Shown piece after piece: positions 9,402 through 18,212 of a stretch of DNA of 64,000 nt. How positions within the stretch are numbered: the stretch's first letter is position 1; each line of letters starts with the position of its first letter. A program made the position numbers and the translations under genes. This DNA comes from Lacimicrobium sp. SS2-24. Its GTDB lineage: Bacteria > Pseudomonadota > Gammaproteobacteria > Enterobacterales > Alteromonadaceae. The notes below the pieces were generated by a model that saw only the letters and a list, made by a program, of their open reading frames with translations, ran no database searches and was not told where the DNA came from. The DNA is taken from NCBI RefSeq assembly GCF_002201535.1, contig NZ_NIWW01000009.1, positions 62,001 through 126,000 on the forward strand. Direction: 5' to 3'.

Positions 9402-10506
9402 ACTGGAACCGCATGCCAACAGCATCTGGCACCGTCTGCATATTGATCTGCCTCTGTTTCTTGCGCTCCTGGTGCTGATGGGAACGGGTCTGGTGGTGAT
9501 CTACAGCGCAGGTGGCAAAGACATGGATCTGATTATACGCCAGGGCATCCGCCTGGGTGTGGCCATATCTGTAATGCTGGTATTAGCACAGATCCCGCCA
9601 CTGGCCTATCGGCGATTATCCATTCACTTCTATGTGGTTGGTGTCCTGATGTTAATTGCCGTGCTGTTAATTGGCACGGTGGGCAAAGGAGCACAGCGCT
9701 GGCTGGATTTGGGCTTTATGCGGTTTCAACCATCGGAAATTATGAAACTTGCCGTACCCATGATGGTGGCCTGGTATATCAGTCGCTTTAATCTGCCCCC
9801 CCGCATTGTGAACATAGTGGTCGGCTTCCTCTTAATGGCAATACCCACATTACTGGTGGCTAAACAGCCCGACTTGGGTACGTCTCTGTTGCTGGCCAGC
9901 GCCGGATTATTTGTCTTGTTTCTGGCAGGGACCAGCTGGAAGATCATTGGCACCCTGGCCGCCCTTGCCTCGGCTTTCGCACCGATCATGTGGATGTTCC
10001 TGATGCAGGACTATCAAAAACAGCGTGTTCTGACCTTTCTCAATCCCGAATCCGATCCGCTGGGATCGGGCTATCATATTATCCAGTCGAAAATTGCTAT
10101 CGGTTCCGGAGGAATTCAGGGTAAAGGTTGGTTGCAAGGTACCCAATCTCAGTTAGAATTTTTACCGGAACGACATACTGACTTTATTTTCTCGGTATTC
10201 AGCGAAGAGTTTGGATTTACCGGCATTGTTCTGTTATTGATTCTGTATGGGTTTATAGTCGTGAGGGGGATGATCATCGCCATGCGTGCGCAGGAAGCCT
10301 ACAGCAAACTGCTGGCGGGCAGTATCACCCTGACCTTCTTCATTTACGTGTTTGTAAACATGGGAATGGTATCAGGCTTACTGCCTGTGGTGGGTGTTCC
10401 CTTGCCTCTGATCAGTTATGGCGGAACGTCGATGGTGACATTGCTGGCGGGTTTTGGCATTCTGATGGGAATAGGCACACAAAAACGCCTGTTATCAAGA
10501 GAATAA
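9388..10506 (+). CDS. mrdB: Peptidoglycan glycosyltransferase RodA (MrdB)
   Basis: SEDS-family integral membrane glycosyltransferase that polymerises lipid II during rod-shaped growth, working with PBP2. The 372-residue protein (E. coli 370) has about ten membrane helices and the SEDS signatures LDLGFMRFQPSEIMKL, KQPDLGTSLL and the C-terminal PLPLISYGGTSM. The ATG at 9388 lies 14 bases inside mrdA and follows AAAGTGG; a TTG at 9364 is the only longer option and is less likely. Confidence 0.95.
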   Translation: MLRSKLEPHANSIWHRLHIDLPLFLALLVLMGTGLVVIYSAGGKDMDLIIRQGIRLGVAISVMLVLAQIPPLAYRRLSIHFYVVGVLMLIAVLLIGTVGKGAQRWLDLGFMRFQPSEIMKLAVPMMVAWYISRFNLPPRIVNIVVGFLLMAIPTLLVAKQPDLGTSLLLASAGLFVLFLAGTSWKIIGTLAALASAFAPIMWMFLMQDYQKQRVLTFLNPESDPLGSGYHIIQSKIAIGSGGIQGKGWLQGTQSQLEFLPERHTDFIFSVFSEEFGFTGIVLLLILYGFIVVRGMIIAMRAQEAYSKLLAGSITLTFFIYVFVNMGMVSGLLPVVGVPLPLISYGGTSMVTLLAGFGILMGIGTQKRLLSRE

Positions 10507-10512
10507 TCAATA

Positions 10513-11313
10513 ATGAAATTGCTCATCAGTTTGCTGATACTGACATTAAGCGGCTGCGCAACACAACAGGGCCGTTACAGCCAACGTAATGACTCTGCCC
10601 CGGCGCGCCCCCCTGCTGAAATTTCTCTGAGGGACGCAGAGCCCGTCCATGTTCCTTTTACACCGCGTGGGAATGCGCCCTACGAAGTCTTCGGCAGAGC
10701 TTACCAGCCCATGCGAACTGCCCAGGATTACAGTCAGCGCGGTGAAGCATCCTGGTATGGCCAGAAGTTTCATGGCCACCTCACATCAAATGGTGAAGTG
10801 TACGATATGTATGCCATGAGTGCCGCCCACAAAACACTGCCTCTGCCTTCCTTTGTGAGAGTGACCAATCTGGCAAACAATAAGCAGGTTATTGTGCGGG
10901 TTAACGACAGAGGTCCCTTTCACGGTAACAGGGTCATTGATCTGTCCTATGCTGCCGCTGTTAAGCTGGATATGCTTAAAACCGGTACGGCCAAGGTTCA
11001 GATCGACAGTATCCATGTGGACGAGCAGGGCAATATGCGCATTGCCGGCGAGTCACCGCTGCGCCCCGAGCAGCAGGAAGCCGCCAAAGCGCTTTTTATT
11101 CAGGTGGCCGCGCTCAGTGATGAGAACAAAGTGAAACAACTGGCCAAAGGGCTGGAAAATCTTTATCAGTTACCGACGCAATTATTAGCCTTTAATGGTG
11201 TCTACAGACTCAGACTCGGCCCTATCGAAGACAAGAATGCGGCGTCGTTGCTGGTCGAAGAGCTTAAGCGTAGCGGTTATCAGGGCGCTTACCAGCTCTA
11301 CGCACCACACTAG
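10513..11313 (+). CDS. rlpA: Septal ring lytic transglycosylase RlpA (lipoprotein with SPOR domain)
   Basis: Outer-membrane lipoprotein; in relatives it cleaves naked glycan strands at the septum and is recruited by its SPOR domain. The 266-residue precursor has a lipobox LSGC (Cys about 15), a double-psi beta-barrel with ASWYGQKFHGHLTSNGEVYD and the catalytic-type VNDRGPFHGNRVIDLSYAAA, and a C-terminal SPOR region (about 195-266: FIQVAALSDENKVKQLAKGL and following). It closes the leuS-to-rodA operon and precedes dacA, the conserved order. Spacing to RodA is six bases. Confidence 0.95.
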   Translation: MKLLISLLILTLSGCATQQGRYSQRNDSAPARPPAEISLRDAEPVHVPFTPRGNAPYEVFGRAYQPMRTAQDYSQRGEASWYGQKFHGHLTSNGEVYDMYAMSAAHKTLPLPSFVRVTNLANNKQVIVRVNDRGPFHGNRVIDLSYAAAVKLDMLKTGTAKVQIDSIHVDEQGNMRIAGESPLRPEQQEAAKALFIQVAALSDENKVKQLAKGLENLYQLPTQLLAFNGVYRLRLGPIEDKNAASLLVEELKRSGYQGAYQLYAPH

Positions 11314-11365
11314 TCTTTAGTGTCCAGGCTCACAAGTGGCAAAGCCACACAGCATCGGTTTTTAA

Positions 11366-11374
11366 TGTTATATT
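11366..11374 (+). promoter_or_regulatory. Extended -10 element, predicted dacA promoter
   Basis: TGT-TATATT reads as an extended -10 (TG one base before TATATT). No good -35 hexamer precedes it, as is common for extended -10 promoters. It lies about 108 bases upstream of the dacA ATG, in the only sizeable gap of the region. Confidence 0.35.
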
Positions 11375-11481
11375 GTCGACCCCGTTGTACTTGGCCGGTA
11401 TCAGCTGAACAACCTGTTACTGAATCACTGCCAGCGTGGACAATGTAACCATTTTAATCAACAACAATTAATGGAAGGGTA

Positions 11482-12654
11482 ATGCAAGTAATGACAGGCT
11501 TCTCTGGCAGACATTTTTTCAGCATCATTTTGTTATTTTTTTGCCTTAGTGCAAACGCCGCGGTGGTGATACCCAGTGCACCCGAGGTCGCTGCCAAAGG
11601 GTATGTTCTGATGGATTATCAGACAGGTAAAGTCATTGCCTCCAAGAATGCCGACATGCGCCTGGCTCCCGCCAGTCTGACCAAGATCATGACCGCTTAT
11701 GTAATTGGTCAGGAAATCAAAAACGGTGCGATTACCATGCAGGATATGGTCACCGTTTCCGAAAATGCCTGGGCTAAAAACTTTCCCGAATCGTCAAAAA
11801 TGTTTATTGAGGTGGGTAAACAAATCAGTGTCCATGATTTGCTTCGCGGTATTATCGTGCAATCTGGCAATGACGCCTGTGTGGCCATGGCAGAATACAT
11901 TGCCGGCAGTGAAGATGCGTTTGCCAGCATGATGAATTCCTACGCCGAAAAACTGGGTATGACCGCTACCCGTTTCGCTAATAGCCATGGGCTGGACAAT
12001 CCGGAACAATTTACCTCACCAAGGGACATGGGTATTCTCTCTGCAGCACTCATCCGCGATGTTCCTGAGATTTACCAGATATATTCAGAGAAAGAATTTA
12101 CCTTCAATGGGATCAAGCAGTATAACCGCAACAGCCTGTTATGGGATCGTAGCCTGATGGTGGACGGAATCAAAACCGGTCACACCTCAGAGGCGGGCTA
12201 TAGTCTGATCACGTCAGCTATTCAGGACGACATGCGTCTTATCTCCGTGGTTTTGGGCACAGAGAGTGAGCGAGCCCGTAAAGAAGAAAATCGCAAGCTC
12301 CTGAAATACGGTTTCCGTTTCTTCGAAACCATTGTTCCGTATCAGGCCGGAGAAAGTTTCGTTGCCCATAAGATTTTTATGGGTGACAGAGACACTGTGG
12401 ATTTGGGCATTATGGAAGACACTCCCATTACTATCCCCCGCGGACAAAGTAAGAATCTTGAAGCCAACTTCCAGCTCGATAAGAAACTTGAAGCCCCGTT
12501 AGCAAAAGGTGAAACCGTAGGCACATTGTATCTGCAATTAGACGGTGAGGACGTAGCCAGTTATCCTCTGGTGACATTACAGGAAGTTAACGAAGGCAGC
12601 CTGTTTAAGCGCCTGATGGACTATGCCAAGCTGAAACTGGGTTTTGACAGCTAA
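11482..12654 (+). CDS. dacA: D-alanyl-D-alanine carboxypeptidase (PBP5/6 type)
   Basis: Periplasmic, membrane-anchored enzyme that removes the terminal D-Ala from peptidoglycan pentapeptides. The 390-residue precursor has an N-terminal signal peptide (to about ANA, residue 27), the active-site SLTK (Ser about 65), the SGN motif (QSGNDACV) and KTG (DGIKTGHTSEAGYS), then the PBP5 C-terminal beta domain and an amphipathic end (LFKRLMDYAKLKLGF) that fits the membrane anchor. GGAAGGG precedes the ATG at 11482. Likely its own transcription unit. Confidence 0.96.
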   Translation: MQVMTGFSGRHFFSIILLFFCLSANAAVVIPSAPEVAAKGYVLMDYQTGKVIASKNADMRLAPASLTKIMTAYVIGQEIKNGAITMQDMVTVSENAWAKNFPESSKMFIEVGKQISVHDLLRGIIVQSGNDACVAMAEYIAGSEDAFASMMNSYAEKLGMTATRFANSHGLDNPEQFTSPRDMGILSAALIRDVPEIYQIYSEKEFTFNGIKQYNRNSLLWDRSLMVDGIKTGHTSEAGYSLITSAIQDDMRLISVVLGTESERARKEENRKLLKYGFRFFETIVPYQAGESFVAHKIFMGDRDTVDLGIMEDTPITIPRGQSKNLEANFQLDKKLEAPLAKGETVGTLYLQLDGEDVASYPLVTLQEVNEGSLFKRLMDYAKLKLGFDS

Positions 12655-12662
12655 TCACCCCA

Positions 12663-12694
12663 CCACCGCACCTATGGATGCGGTGGGCTTTGAT
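12663..12694 (+). terminator. Probable weak terminator after dacA
   Basis: Eight-base stem CCACCGCA / TGCGGTGG (12663-12670 and 12679-12686) followed by GCTTTGATTT. The stem is good but the T tract is poor, so termination may be partial. Confidence 0.5.
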
Positions 12695-12702
12695 TTAGCC
12701 AC

Positions 12703-13539
12703 TTAGGGCAATTGCCACAGCTCTGCACGATCTAACGGTGTGGCCGCCGGTAATATCGGATTGTTAAGGCGAAAAACACGCCGCGTCTGCAAGGCCGCGC
12801 GCTCAATTTTGTCCTGATGTGTAGCCAGGAAAAGCTGCTCAAATTCCCCGGAAGCAATCAACTGCTCCAGTCCGCTTTCAATCAATCTTGCCAGCGCAGC
12901 GCTCTTTTTATTGACGAAAAAATACATGGCTGTGGGATAGTGCAGGGCTATATGGGGTTCGATGATGATGTTGTCGGCTTTTTCTGTCTCATCCCAGATT
13001 TCCACCACAGAACGAGGAAAAAAGTCACCGTGTCGGGATGCTAGTTGAGTAAAAAGAGCTTGATAGTCTTCTTCGGTCACCACGACAAAGCCATTCGCCT
13101 GCAGAATCTTGGTATCCGGCCAGTCATGTCCCGACAATGGCGTAAACAGCGTTAACTTCTCCATACTCTGTACATATTTAAACAAATCCTCATCGGCCGC
13201 TCTTACCAATGGGATGCGCAGTCCTATCAATCCTTTGTAAATAGGAATACGGATAGGCAGCAGATCCTGTTCCCGTTGCTCATCGGTCATACTCCACAGC
13301 ACGCTGATTTCGCGATTACTTTTGAGTTGCTTAAGCGCCCTGCTTTGCAACAGGATGCGATCTGTGGCTTGCAGACGATAGTTAACACCAGTCTTTTCAA
13401 GTGCCAGACGCAGTAACTGGAGTGGATATTGTTGACGACTGTCGCCCTCAGACATAGGGCGCGGATAGGTAATATTCCACGTTGCGGCATCGGTAGGCCA
13501 TGCCACCAGCAAGCTAAGTAATATCCCGAGCATTTTCAT
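12703..13539 (-). CDS. Periplasmic solute-binding-like protein (SBP_bac_3 type)
   Basis: Looks like a secreted, stand-alone protein of the type II periplasmic binding fold. With the ATG at 13539 (GAGAG upstream) it has 278 residues and a signal peptide MKMLGILLSLLVAWPTDA followed by ATWNITYPRP. The region LRLALEKTGVNYRLQATDRILLQSRALKQLKSN resembles the start of amino-acid-binding-like domains, and the C-terminal half ends in a helix pair (LARLIESGLEQLIASGEFEQLF). No transporter genes are adjacent. Many Alteromonadales carry such orphan binding-like proteins; the ligand is unknown. A longer frame from 13569 is open but lacks a good start. Confidence 0.7.
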   Translation of the reverse strand: MKMLGILLSLLVAWPTDAATWNITYPRPMSEGDSRQQYPLQLLRLALEKTGVNYRLQATDRILLQSRALKQLKSNREISVLWSMTDEQREQDLLPIRIPIYKGLIGLRIPLVRAADEDLFKYVQSMEKLTLFTPLSGHDWPDTKILQANGFVVVTEEDYQALFTQLASRHGDFFPRSVVEIWDETEKADNIIIEPHIALHYPTAMYFFVNKKSAALARLIESGLEQLIASGEFEQLFLATHQDKIERAALQTRRVFRLNNPILPAATPLDRAELWQLP

Positions 13540-13621
13540 TATGTTTTCTCTCGCTACGCAATCCGCCAATCTACACTAGCGAATCCATCAGAGACAAACA
13601 AGTGAATTGCCCGGACAGTGA

Positions 13622-14296
13622 CTACTCGATACCGATATACTTATGGGTTTGTAATGACAGACGCCAGTTGCGCTTAATACAGGTAGCCACCGCAAGTTCT
13701 GTGGCACGCCGCTGCTGACTGATCGGTTGCAGATAGACCATGGCTTGAGGATTAGTGACGGGCCTTGCCAGCAATGCGTCCAATTCCTCAATATGCTTTT
13801 GCATTGCCACCGGATGTTTGATCTCATTGGCAAGCTGTAAGGTCTGATCCAATATCTGGTATCCGCCCTTCATATCCACCTTGGGTGACAAGGTCACCCA
13901 CGTATCCGGATGGGTCTGAATCTCAAAAGTCCCACTGGTCTCTATCTGCACACTGTAGCCGGACTCAATCAGCAATCCGGTGAGCTGGGTTAAATCATAC
14001 ATGGCAGGCTCACCGCCGGTGATTACCACATGTTTGGCCTTGTAGCCCATGCTGAGGATGCGCTTAACCAGAGAGGCGGCATCGGTACTAAAGTAAGCCT
14101 CAGAGTCTGTCGTTTTTGCCAGCACCTGCTCAGCCGGTATGTCCATTTGGGGATCCAATGTCCAGGTGTGCTTGGTGTCACACCAGGGACAACCCACAGG
14201 ACATCCCTGCAGCCGAATAAAGATGGCAGGCAGCCCGGTAAAGAAGCCCTCTCCCTGAATGGTTTCAAACATTTCATTGACCTTTAGCACACTCAC
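13622..14296 (-). CDS. queE: 7-carboxy-7-deazaguanine synthase QueE
   Basis: Radical-SAM enzyme that converts 6-carboxy-tetrahydropterin to 7-carboxy-7-deazaguanine in queuosine biosynthesis. The 224-residue protein has NEMFETIQGEGFFTG, then the cluster-binding cysteines in the order Cys-x3-Cys-x2-Cys (GCPVGCPWCDTKHTW, about residues 31-45), and the GGEPAMYDL motif. The start is GTG at 14296, preceded by AAGGAA; it places the motif as in E. coli QueE. It is divergent from queC, the next step of the same pathway, across a 69-base gap. Confidence 0.95.
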   Translation of the reverse strand: MSVLKVNEMFETIQGEGFFTGLPAIFIRLQGCPVGCPWCDTKHTWTLDPQMDIPAEQVLAKTTDSEAYFSTDAASLVKRILSMGYKAKHVVITGGEPAMYDLTQLTGLLIESGYSVQIETSGTFEIQTHPDTWVTLSPKVDMKGGYQILDQTLQLANEIKHPVAMQKHIEELDALLARPVTNPQAMVYLQPISQQRRATELAVATCIKRNWRLSLQTHKYIGIE

Positions 14297-14325
14297 GTAG
14301 GGATTTTCCTTCCAGGCTGGTAAAA

Positions 14326-14353
14326 TTAATCAAAATTAGCAGTCAATTATAAA
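14326..14353 (+). promoter_or_regulatory. Predicted queC promoter
   Basis: TTAATC (14326-14331) and TATAAA (14348-14353) with a 16-base spacer, immediately upstream of the queC ATG. The resulting leader would be very short. Inference only. Confidence 0.3.
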
Positions 14354-14365
14354 GGCGCAACAGAT

Positions 14366-15025
14366 ATGACACAAAGAGCAGTCGTGATCTTTTCCGGTGG
14401 TATGGACTCCTTCACTGTTATCAATAAAGCCAACAAAGAGGGATTTGAACTTTTTGCTCTTTCCTTTGATTATGGTCAGCGGCACCGCAAAGAGCTGGAT
14501 TATGCCAGCCGTGTGTGTGCGGAGCTGAGTATTCCCCATAAGGTGGTGGATATCAGTGCCATCAACAGCCTGATTGGCGGTTCATCACTGACTGATGATA
14601 TGGATGTGGCTGAAGGCCATTATGCCGATGACAACATGAAAAATACGGTCGTTCCCAACCGTAATATGATTCTGCTCTCCATGGCTGTTGGCTATGCCGT
14701 GTCACTCAAGGCCGATAAAGTGTTTTATGGTGCCCACTCTGGTGACCATGCCATTTATCCTGACTGTCGGCCGGAATTTGTACATAAAATGAATGATGTC
14801 TGCGCCATCGCCAACTATGAGCCAGTAGAGATCGCCTGCCCTTACCTCAATGTCAGTAAAATCGACATTCTGGCAGATGGCCTGAAGATGGGACTGGACT
14901 ACAGTAAGACCTGGACCTGTTACAACGGCAGAGAAAAGGCCTGCGGAAAATGCGGGGCCTGCAATGAACGGCTGGAAGCCTTTGCCGAAAATGGTGCCGA
15001 AGACCCTCTGGAATACGAAGCCTAA
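14366..15025 (+). CDS. queC: 7-cyano-7-deazaguanine synthase QueC
   Basis: ATP-dependent enzyme that makes preQ0 from 7-carboxy-7-deazaguanine and ammonia. The 219-residue protein begins with the PP-loop SGGMDS ([13 protein letters not shown]; Thr/Ser at the usual positions) and ends with the zinc-binding cysteines [14 protein letters not shown] (about 193-206), plus an earlier Cys in TWTCYNGRE. Length is normal. Divergent partner queE suggests one queuosine locus. A bidirectional terminator separates it from rplS. Confidence 0.96.
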   Translation: MTQRAVVIFSGGMDSFTVINKANKEGFELFALSFDYGQRHRKELDYASRVCAELSIPHKVVDISAINSLIGGSSLTDDMDVAEGHYADDNMKNTVVPNRNMILLSMAVGYAVSLKADKVFYGAHSGDHAIYPDCRPEFVHKMNDVCAIANYEPVEIACPYLNVSKIDILADGLKMGLDYSKTWTCYNGREKACGKCGACNERLEAFAENGAEDPLEYEA

Positions 15026-15073
15026 GGAAGCCAACGCGACACCTCAGCATGACTGATTTGAATCACAGATATT

Positions 15074-15101
15074 AAAAAGCCCGGCATTAGCCGGGCTTTT
15101 T
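15074..15101. terminator. Bidirectional intrinsic terminator between queC and rplS
   Basis: AAAAAGCCCGGC-ATTA-GCCGGGCTTTTT: seven GC-rich pairs (15079-15085 with 15090-15096) and T runs on both strands, between convergent genes. Confidence 0.9.
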
Positions 15102-15130
15102 GGTAAGTAATGTCAACGGGAAAATTTATC

Positions 15131-15490
15131 TTAGTTAAGCTTCTCTTTGATACGTGCAGACTTACCGCTACGCTCGCGCAGATAGTACAGTTTGGCGCGA
15201 CGAACAGCACCACGACGCTTGACTTCAATAGAAGCCACCGCAGGACTGTGAGTCTGGAATACACGTTCAACACCTTCACCACTGGAAATCTTCCGTACGG
15301 TAAATGCAGAGTGCAGGCCACGGTTACGCTTGGCGATTACAACACCTTCGTAAGCCTGAAGACGCTCTTTCTCGCCTTCTTTAACCCGTACCTGAACGAC
15401 AACGGTATCACCGGGGCCAAATTCAGGAACGTCTTTTTTCAACTGTTCTTCTTCAATACGCTTGATGATATCTTGATTGACTTTGCTCAT
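15131..15490 (-). CDS. rplS: Ribosomal protein L19
   Basis: Large-subunit protein at the 30S-50S interface. The sequence is highly conserved: [29 protein letters not shown], then [17 protein letters not shown]. Two ATGs are adjacent at the start; the one at 15490 is preferred because AGAGG lies five bases upstream, giving 119 residues, whereas the first would leave only two. Last gene of the rpsP-rimM-trmD-rplS operon. Confidence 0.97.
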   Translation of the reverse strand: MSKVNQDIIKRIEEEQLKKDVPEFGPGDTVVVQVRVKEGEKERLQAYEGVVIAKRNRGLHSAFTVRKISSGEGVERVFQTHSPAVASIEVKRRGAVRRAKLYYLRERSGKSARIKEKLN

Positions 15491-15520
15491 CATAACCTCT
15501 CATCCTGGAGTAACTGTCAT

Positions 15521-16282
15521 CTAGCTGCAGGGCTTGTTGTCATTATTCTCTGATAAGAATTCTTTTAACAAGCGTTCCTGCTCCTCAGTCAGAGCCAGGT
15601 CGTTTAACAATTCAGGGCGTCGTTGCCAGGTTCTGCCTAGCATCTGTTTTAACCGCCACTGCCTGATTTTTTCATGGTTACCTGACAACAACACGTCAGG
15701 AACCAAGCGACCGTCGAGATTTTCAGGACGCGTGTAGTGCGGACAATCCAGCAAGCCATCCGTAAAGGAATCCTGCTCTGCAGACTGCTCATGACCCAGC
15801 ACGCCGGGCACAAACCGCGCTATCGCATCCATCAACACCATGGCCGGTAATTCACCGCCACTTAAGACATAATCGCCAATCGACCATTCTTCGTCGACTT
15901 CGGCTTGTATGACTCTCTCGTCGATGCCTTCATAGCGACCCGCAACCAGTATCAGACTGTCTTGTTCAGACAGCGCTTTTACTCCTTGCTGATCCAGTTT
16001 TTTGCCTTGAGGTGATAAATAAATCACCCTGGGGCGTGTTCCAGCTGCCTCTCGGGCGGCATGGATTGCGTCTGTCAGCGGCTGCACCATCATCAACATA
16101 CCGGGCCCCCCGCCATAAGGCCTGTCATCTACAGTACGGTGCTTATCCTGGGTAAAGTCCCGCGGATTAAAACACTCAACCTGTAGCAAACCTTTCTTCA
16201 CTGCCCGACCAAAAACCCCCTGTTGGGTGAAATTGTCGAACATTGGCGGAAACAAGCTGACTACCCCAAACCAGCGGGTCAT
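15521..16282 (-). CDS. trmD: tRNA (guanine-37-N1)-methyltransferase TrmD
   Basis: SPOUT-class, SAM-dependent enzyme that methylates G37 next to the anticodon and prevents frameshifting. The 253-residue protein has [27 protein letters not shown], the cofactor knot [13 protein letters not shown] and [13 protein letters not shown], as expected. Its ATG overlaps the rimM stop (ATGA). Order rimM-trmD-rplS is standard. Confidence 0.97.
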   Translation of the reverse strand: MTRWFGVVSLFPPMFDNFTQQGVFGRAVKKGLLQVECFNPRDFTQDKHRTVDDRPYGGGPGMLMMVQPLTDAIHAAREAAGTRPRVIYLSPQGKKLDQQGVKALSEQDSLILVAGRYEGIDERVIQAEVDEEWSIGDYVLSGGELPAMVLMDAIARFVPGVLGHEQSAEQDSFTDGLLDCPHYTRPENLDGRLVPDVLLSGNHEKIRQWRLKQMLGRTWQRRPELLNDLALTEEQERLLKEFLSENNDNKPCS

Positions 16283-16812
16283 CAGAAATCCGGTTCCCAG
16301 TCTACCTTAATGGTACGTGCCGCCCGATCCACTTGCCTGATCACTTGGTCAGGCAAATACGGAATCATTCGTTCTTTTTTGGCAAAAGCGTCATTGAGAT
16401 TGGCCTGCACGATCATGACATCGTTCGAACCCGTCTCAAATAACTCGCGGACGACACCGAGATCGTAACCTTTTTCAGTAACAACCTGCATGCCCACCAG
16501 CTCACGCCAGTAAAACTCACCGGCTTCAAGTTTTGGTAGCTGCTCTGTGCGGATGCTGATTTCCAGATTTTTCAGTCTGTCGACCTGATCTCTGTCTTCA
16601 ACACCTGCCAGTTTGGCTACCAGTCCTTTGCTTTGCTGACGCCATTGCTCTACCTGAATTTCAATCTGCTTACCATCCTGGTTAATTAACCAGGGTGTGT
16701 AATCAAATATGCCTTCAGGTGTGTCCGTATAGGCTGTGATCCTGGCCCAACCTTTAACACCATAAGGTGCGCCGATTTTGCCGACCACCAGAGTTTCAGA
16801 CGCGTCACTCAT
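16282..16812 (-). CDS. rimM: 16S rRNA maturation factor RimM
   Basis: Assembly factor for the 30S head, binding S19. The 176-residue protein starts with the conserved [17 protein letters not shown] and has the C-terminal PRC-barrel pattern [21 protein letters not shown], then [22 protein letters not shown]. It lies between rpsP and trmD, with a TGA shared with the trmD ATG. Confidence 0.96.
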   Translation of the reverse strand: MSDASETLVVGKIGAPYGVKGWARITAYTDTPEGIFDYTPWLINQDGKQIEIQVEQWRQQSKGLVAKLAGVEDRDQVDRLKNLEISIRTEQLPKLEAGEFYWRELVGMQVVTEKGYDLGVVRELFETGSNDVMIVQANLNDAFAKKERMIPYLPDQVIRQVDRAARTIKVDWEPDF

Positions 16813-16833
16813 CCTATACCTCAGTTCAACAGC

Positions 16834-17082
16834 TTACGCTGCTGCTTTTGCATCTTTGACCAGGCGAGTAACGCGGTCAGACAGGCTTGCGCCATGCCCT
16901 ACCCAATACTCAACACGGTCCAGATCCAGGCGCAATTTTTCTTCCTGACCCTGAGCGGTCGGGTTGAAAAAGCCGATATTTTCAATAAAACGGCCATCGC
17001 GCGAGCGGCGGCTATCTGCCACCACGACCTGATAAAATGGACGCTTTTTAGCGCCACCACGCTGTAAACGAATAGTAACCAT
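16834..17082 (-). CDS. rpsP: Ribosomal protein S16
   Basis: Small-subunit protein needed for 30S assembly. The ATG at 17082 (GAGG upstream) gives 82 residues, identical in length to E. coli S16, starting [20 protein letters not shown] with [20 protein letters not shown]. The frame is open further upstream (to 17175), but that part belongs to the leader, which also holds the promoter. First gene of the operon. In relatives ffh usually follows closely upstream; here a 4-kb insert separates them. Confidence 0.97.
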   Translation of the reverse strand: MVTIRLQRGGAKKRPFYQVVVADSRRSRDGRFIENIGFFNPTAQGQEEKLRLDLDRVEYWVGHGASLSDRVTRLVKDAKAAA

Positions 17083-17124
17083 ATGTGCCTCAAACTCGTT
17101 AAGCGTTGACATTAACTTACGTAC

Positions 17125-17148
17125 CCTTTCAACCGGCAGGTTGAAGGG
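17125..17148 (-). other. Hairpin in the rpsP leader
   Basis: Near-perfect stem CCTTTCAACC / GGTTGAAGGG around a four-base loop, with one bulge, between the predicted promoter and the rpsP start. It lacks a following T run, so it is not a terminator; a leader structure is possible. Confidence 0.35.
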
Positions 17149-17155
17149 CCGCAGT

Positions 17156-17183
17156 ATTGTACGGATCTGACCCATGAATGCAA
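17156..17183 (-). promoter_or_regulatory. Predicted promoter of the rpsP operon
   Basis: On the minus strand TTGCAT (17178-17183), 16 bases, TACAAT (17156-17161). This is a near-consensus promoter about 75 bases upstream of rpsP, as expected for a ribosomal-protein operon. Confidence 0.55.
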
Positions 17184-17425
17184 GGAATTAATTGGTTTAG
17201 AAGCAGTGGCGATGGGGTAACCGCGATGTTGTCTGGCACAAGCATTGAATGGATAGCTACACCATTCTCAGCCAGGGATGCTGACTGAGTCTGCTATCCG
17301 CCCTTCACTCGAAGCGGTTAAGCCCTTCTCCGCACGGGTATCAAAGCGCAATTAGCATGTTTTAACTCACCAAACGTCATGGTATTCCACTCGCTGTTGT
17401 GATGTGTTTTTTTTACTTTTAGCAA
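17184..17425. other. Gene-free spacer upstream of the rpsP promoter
   Basis: No credible frame on either strand. It is part of the 701-base gap between rpsP and the first lipoprotein gene; nothing recognisable apart from what is listed separately. It ends where the direct repeat begins. Confidence 0.5.
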
Positions 17426-17513
17426 GGTACAATCCGCTTCAACGGCAATAATGAATCAAGGATTGCGCCTGGCAGTTCAGTTTTTACTGGTGATGGTAAC
17501 GCCCGTTGCTCAG
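17426..17513 (+). pseudogene. Broken duplicate of the 5' end of the GGDEF-like gene at 19268
   Basis: This stretch repeats the leader and first 21 codons of the downstream gene: 25 bases of leader (17426-17450 with 19228-19252) and 63 bases of coding sequence (17451-17513 with 19268-19330) match exactly by eye. The copy lacks 15 bases found between these parts in the full gene. After 17513 the sequences diverge at once, so only a signal-peptide-like start remains (MNQGLRLAVQFLLVM and so on) before unrelated sequence. It is a truncated remnant, not a functional gene. Confidence 0.85.
17426..17513. repeat. Direct repeat, left copy
   Basis: Pairs with 19228-19330. The two copies flank a roughly 1.7-kb AT-rich segment holding two lipoprotein genes. 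The right copy has a 15-base insertion between the leader and coding parts. Confidence 0.9.
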
Positions 17514-17650
17514 ATGTGCTTCATCGAGTCTGCTATAACGGTACAAAGCGGATAAAAAATTTAACGATAGTGATCTGAACCTTGCGGATTGGACCGTTTT
17601 GGCGCGTCATTTAACCTCCTCTTAGTGCACCTTCTCACAGAAACCCTCAA

Positions 17651-17679
17651 TTGCTACAATTTCTAAAAAACTATATGCT
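17651..17679 (+). promoter_or_regulatory. Predicted promoter of the first lipoprotein gene
   Basis: TTGCTA (17651-17656), 17 bases, TATGCT (17674-17679). The predicted start of transcription, about 17686, falls inside the perfect palindrome at 17684-17705. Confidence 0.45.
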
Positions 17680-17683
17680 GGAC

Positions 17684-17705
17684 ATTATTAGGGTTCCCTA
17701 ATAAT
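17684..17705. promoter_or_regulatory. Perfect palindrome at a predicted transcription start; possible operator
   Basis: ATTATTAGGG-TT-CCCTAATAAT, ten pairs with a two-base centre. It starts five bases after the -10 of the predicted promoter. A repressor operator is the simplest reading; a recombination site or weak terminator is also possible. Confidence 0.4.
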
Positions 17706-17783
17706 TTCACTACACTTTTTTAAGAATCGGAAGACTTAGAGGATGTGTCTGTTATTAATATAGGCACCCTTTAGAGGAAAATT

Positions 17784-18170
17784 ATGAAACACGCTCTTAT
17801 TGCACTTTGTTTAACATTGAGTGTCGTCGCTTGTAAAACCACGCACACGATTTATAACGCCGATACCACTTTATCAACGGTGAATATTAAAGATAAAACA
17901 CTAAAACGTGCCATCATTGAAGCATTATTGTACAAACGCTGGCATGTGATTAGTGAGGAAGAAAACAAAATCATTGCCGGAATCAATGTTCGCCAGCACT
18001 ACGCCGAGATAGAAATTCCCTACCAGAATGGCAGTTTCGAAATCAACTACAGGGATAGTAAGAAATTAGATTATGATGCAGCTAAAAATGGCATTCACCG
18101 CAACTATAACAAATGGATTCAATTGCTAGAAAGTGAAATTCAGAGAAATGCTTATCTGCTAGATAACTAA
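17784..18170 (+). CDS. Small putative lipoprotein, function unknown
   Basis: A 128-residue protein with a lipoprotein-like signal, MKHALIALCLTLSVVAC (Cys at 17), then a short mature domain (KRAIIEALLYKRWHVISEEENKI and a pattern of beta strands such as HYAEIEIPYQNGSFEINY). AGAGGAAAA precedes the ATG. I do not recognise a named family. Codon use is AT-rich compared with the flanking housekeeping genes, suggesting transfer. It is convergent with the second lipoprotein gene and both lie between the two direct repeats. Confidence 0.7.
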   Translation: MKHALIALCLTLSVVACKTTHTIYNADTTLSTVNIKDKTLKRAIIEALLYKRWHVISEEENKIIAGINVRQHYAEIEIPYQNGSFEINYRDSKKLDYDAAKNGIHRNYNKWIQLLESEIQRNAYLLDN

Positions 18171-18176
18171 ATAAGA

Positions 18177-18201
18177 AGAAGCGGTGCTATTCACCGCTTC
18201 T
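18177..18201. terminator. Hairpin between convergent lipoprotein genes
   Basis: AGAAGCGGTG-CTATT-CACCGCTTCT, ten perfect pairs. T-rich sequence follows on both strands (CCTTTTC on plus, TCTTATTT on minus), so it probably ends both transcripts. Confidence 0.7.
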
Positions 18202-18212
18202 CCTTTTCATCA

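Noticed and set aside
11336-11348. Small hairpin GTGGC-AAA-GCCAC after rlpA
   Set aside because: Only five pairs and no T run directly after it; not a convincing terminator.
17236-17252. TGGCACAAGCATTGAAT, resembling a sigma-54 promoter
   Set aside because: The essential GC at -12 is missing (GA instead), and there is no gene at a suitable distance downstream.
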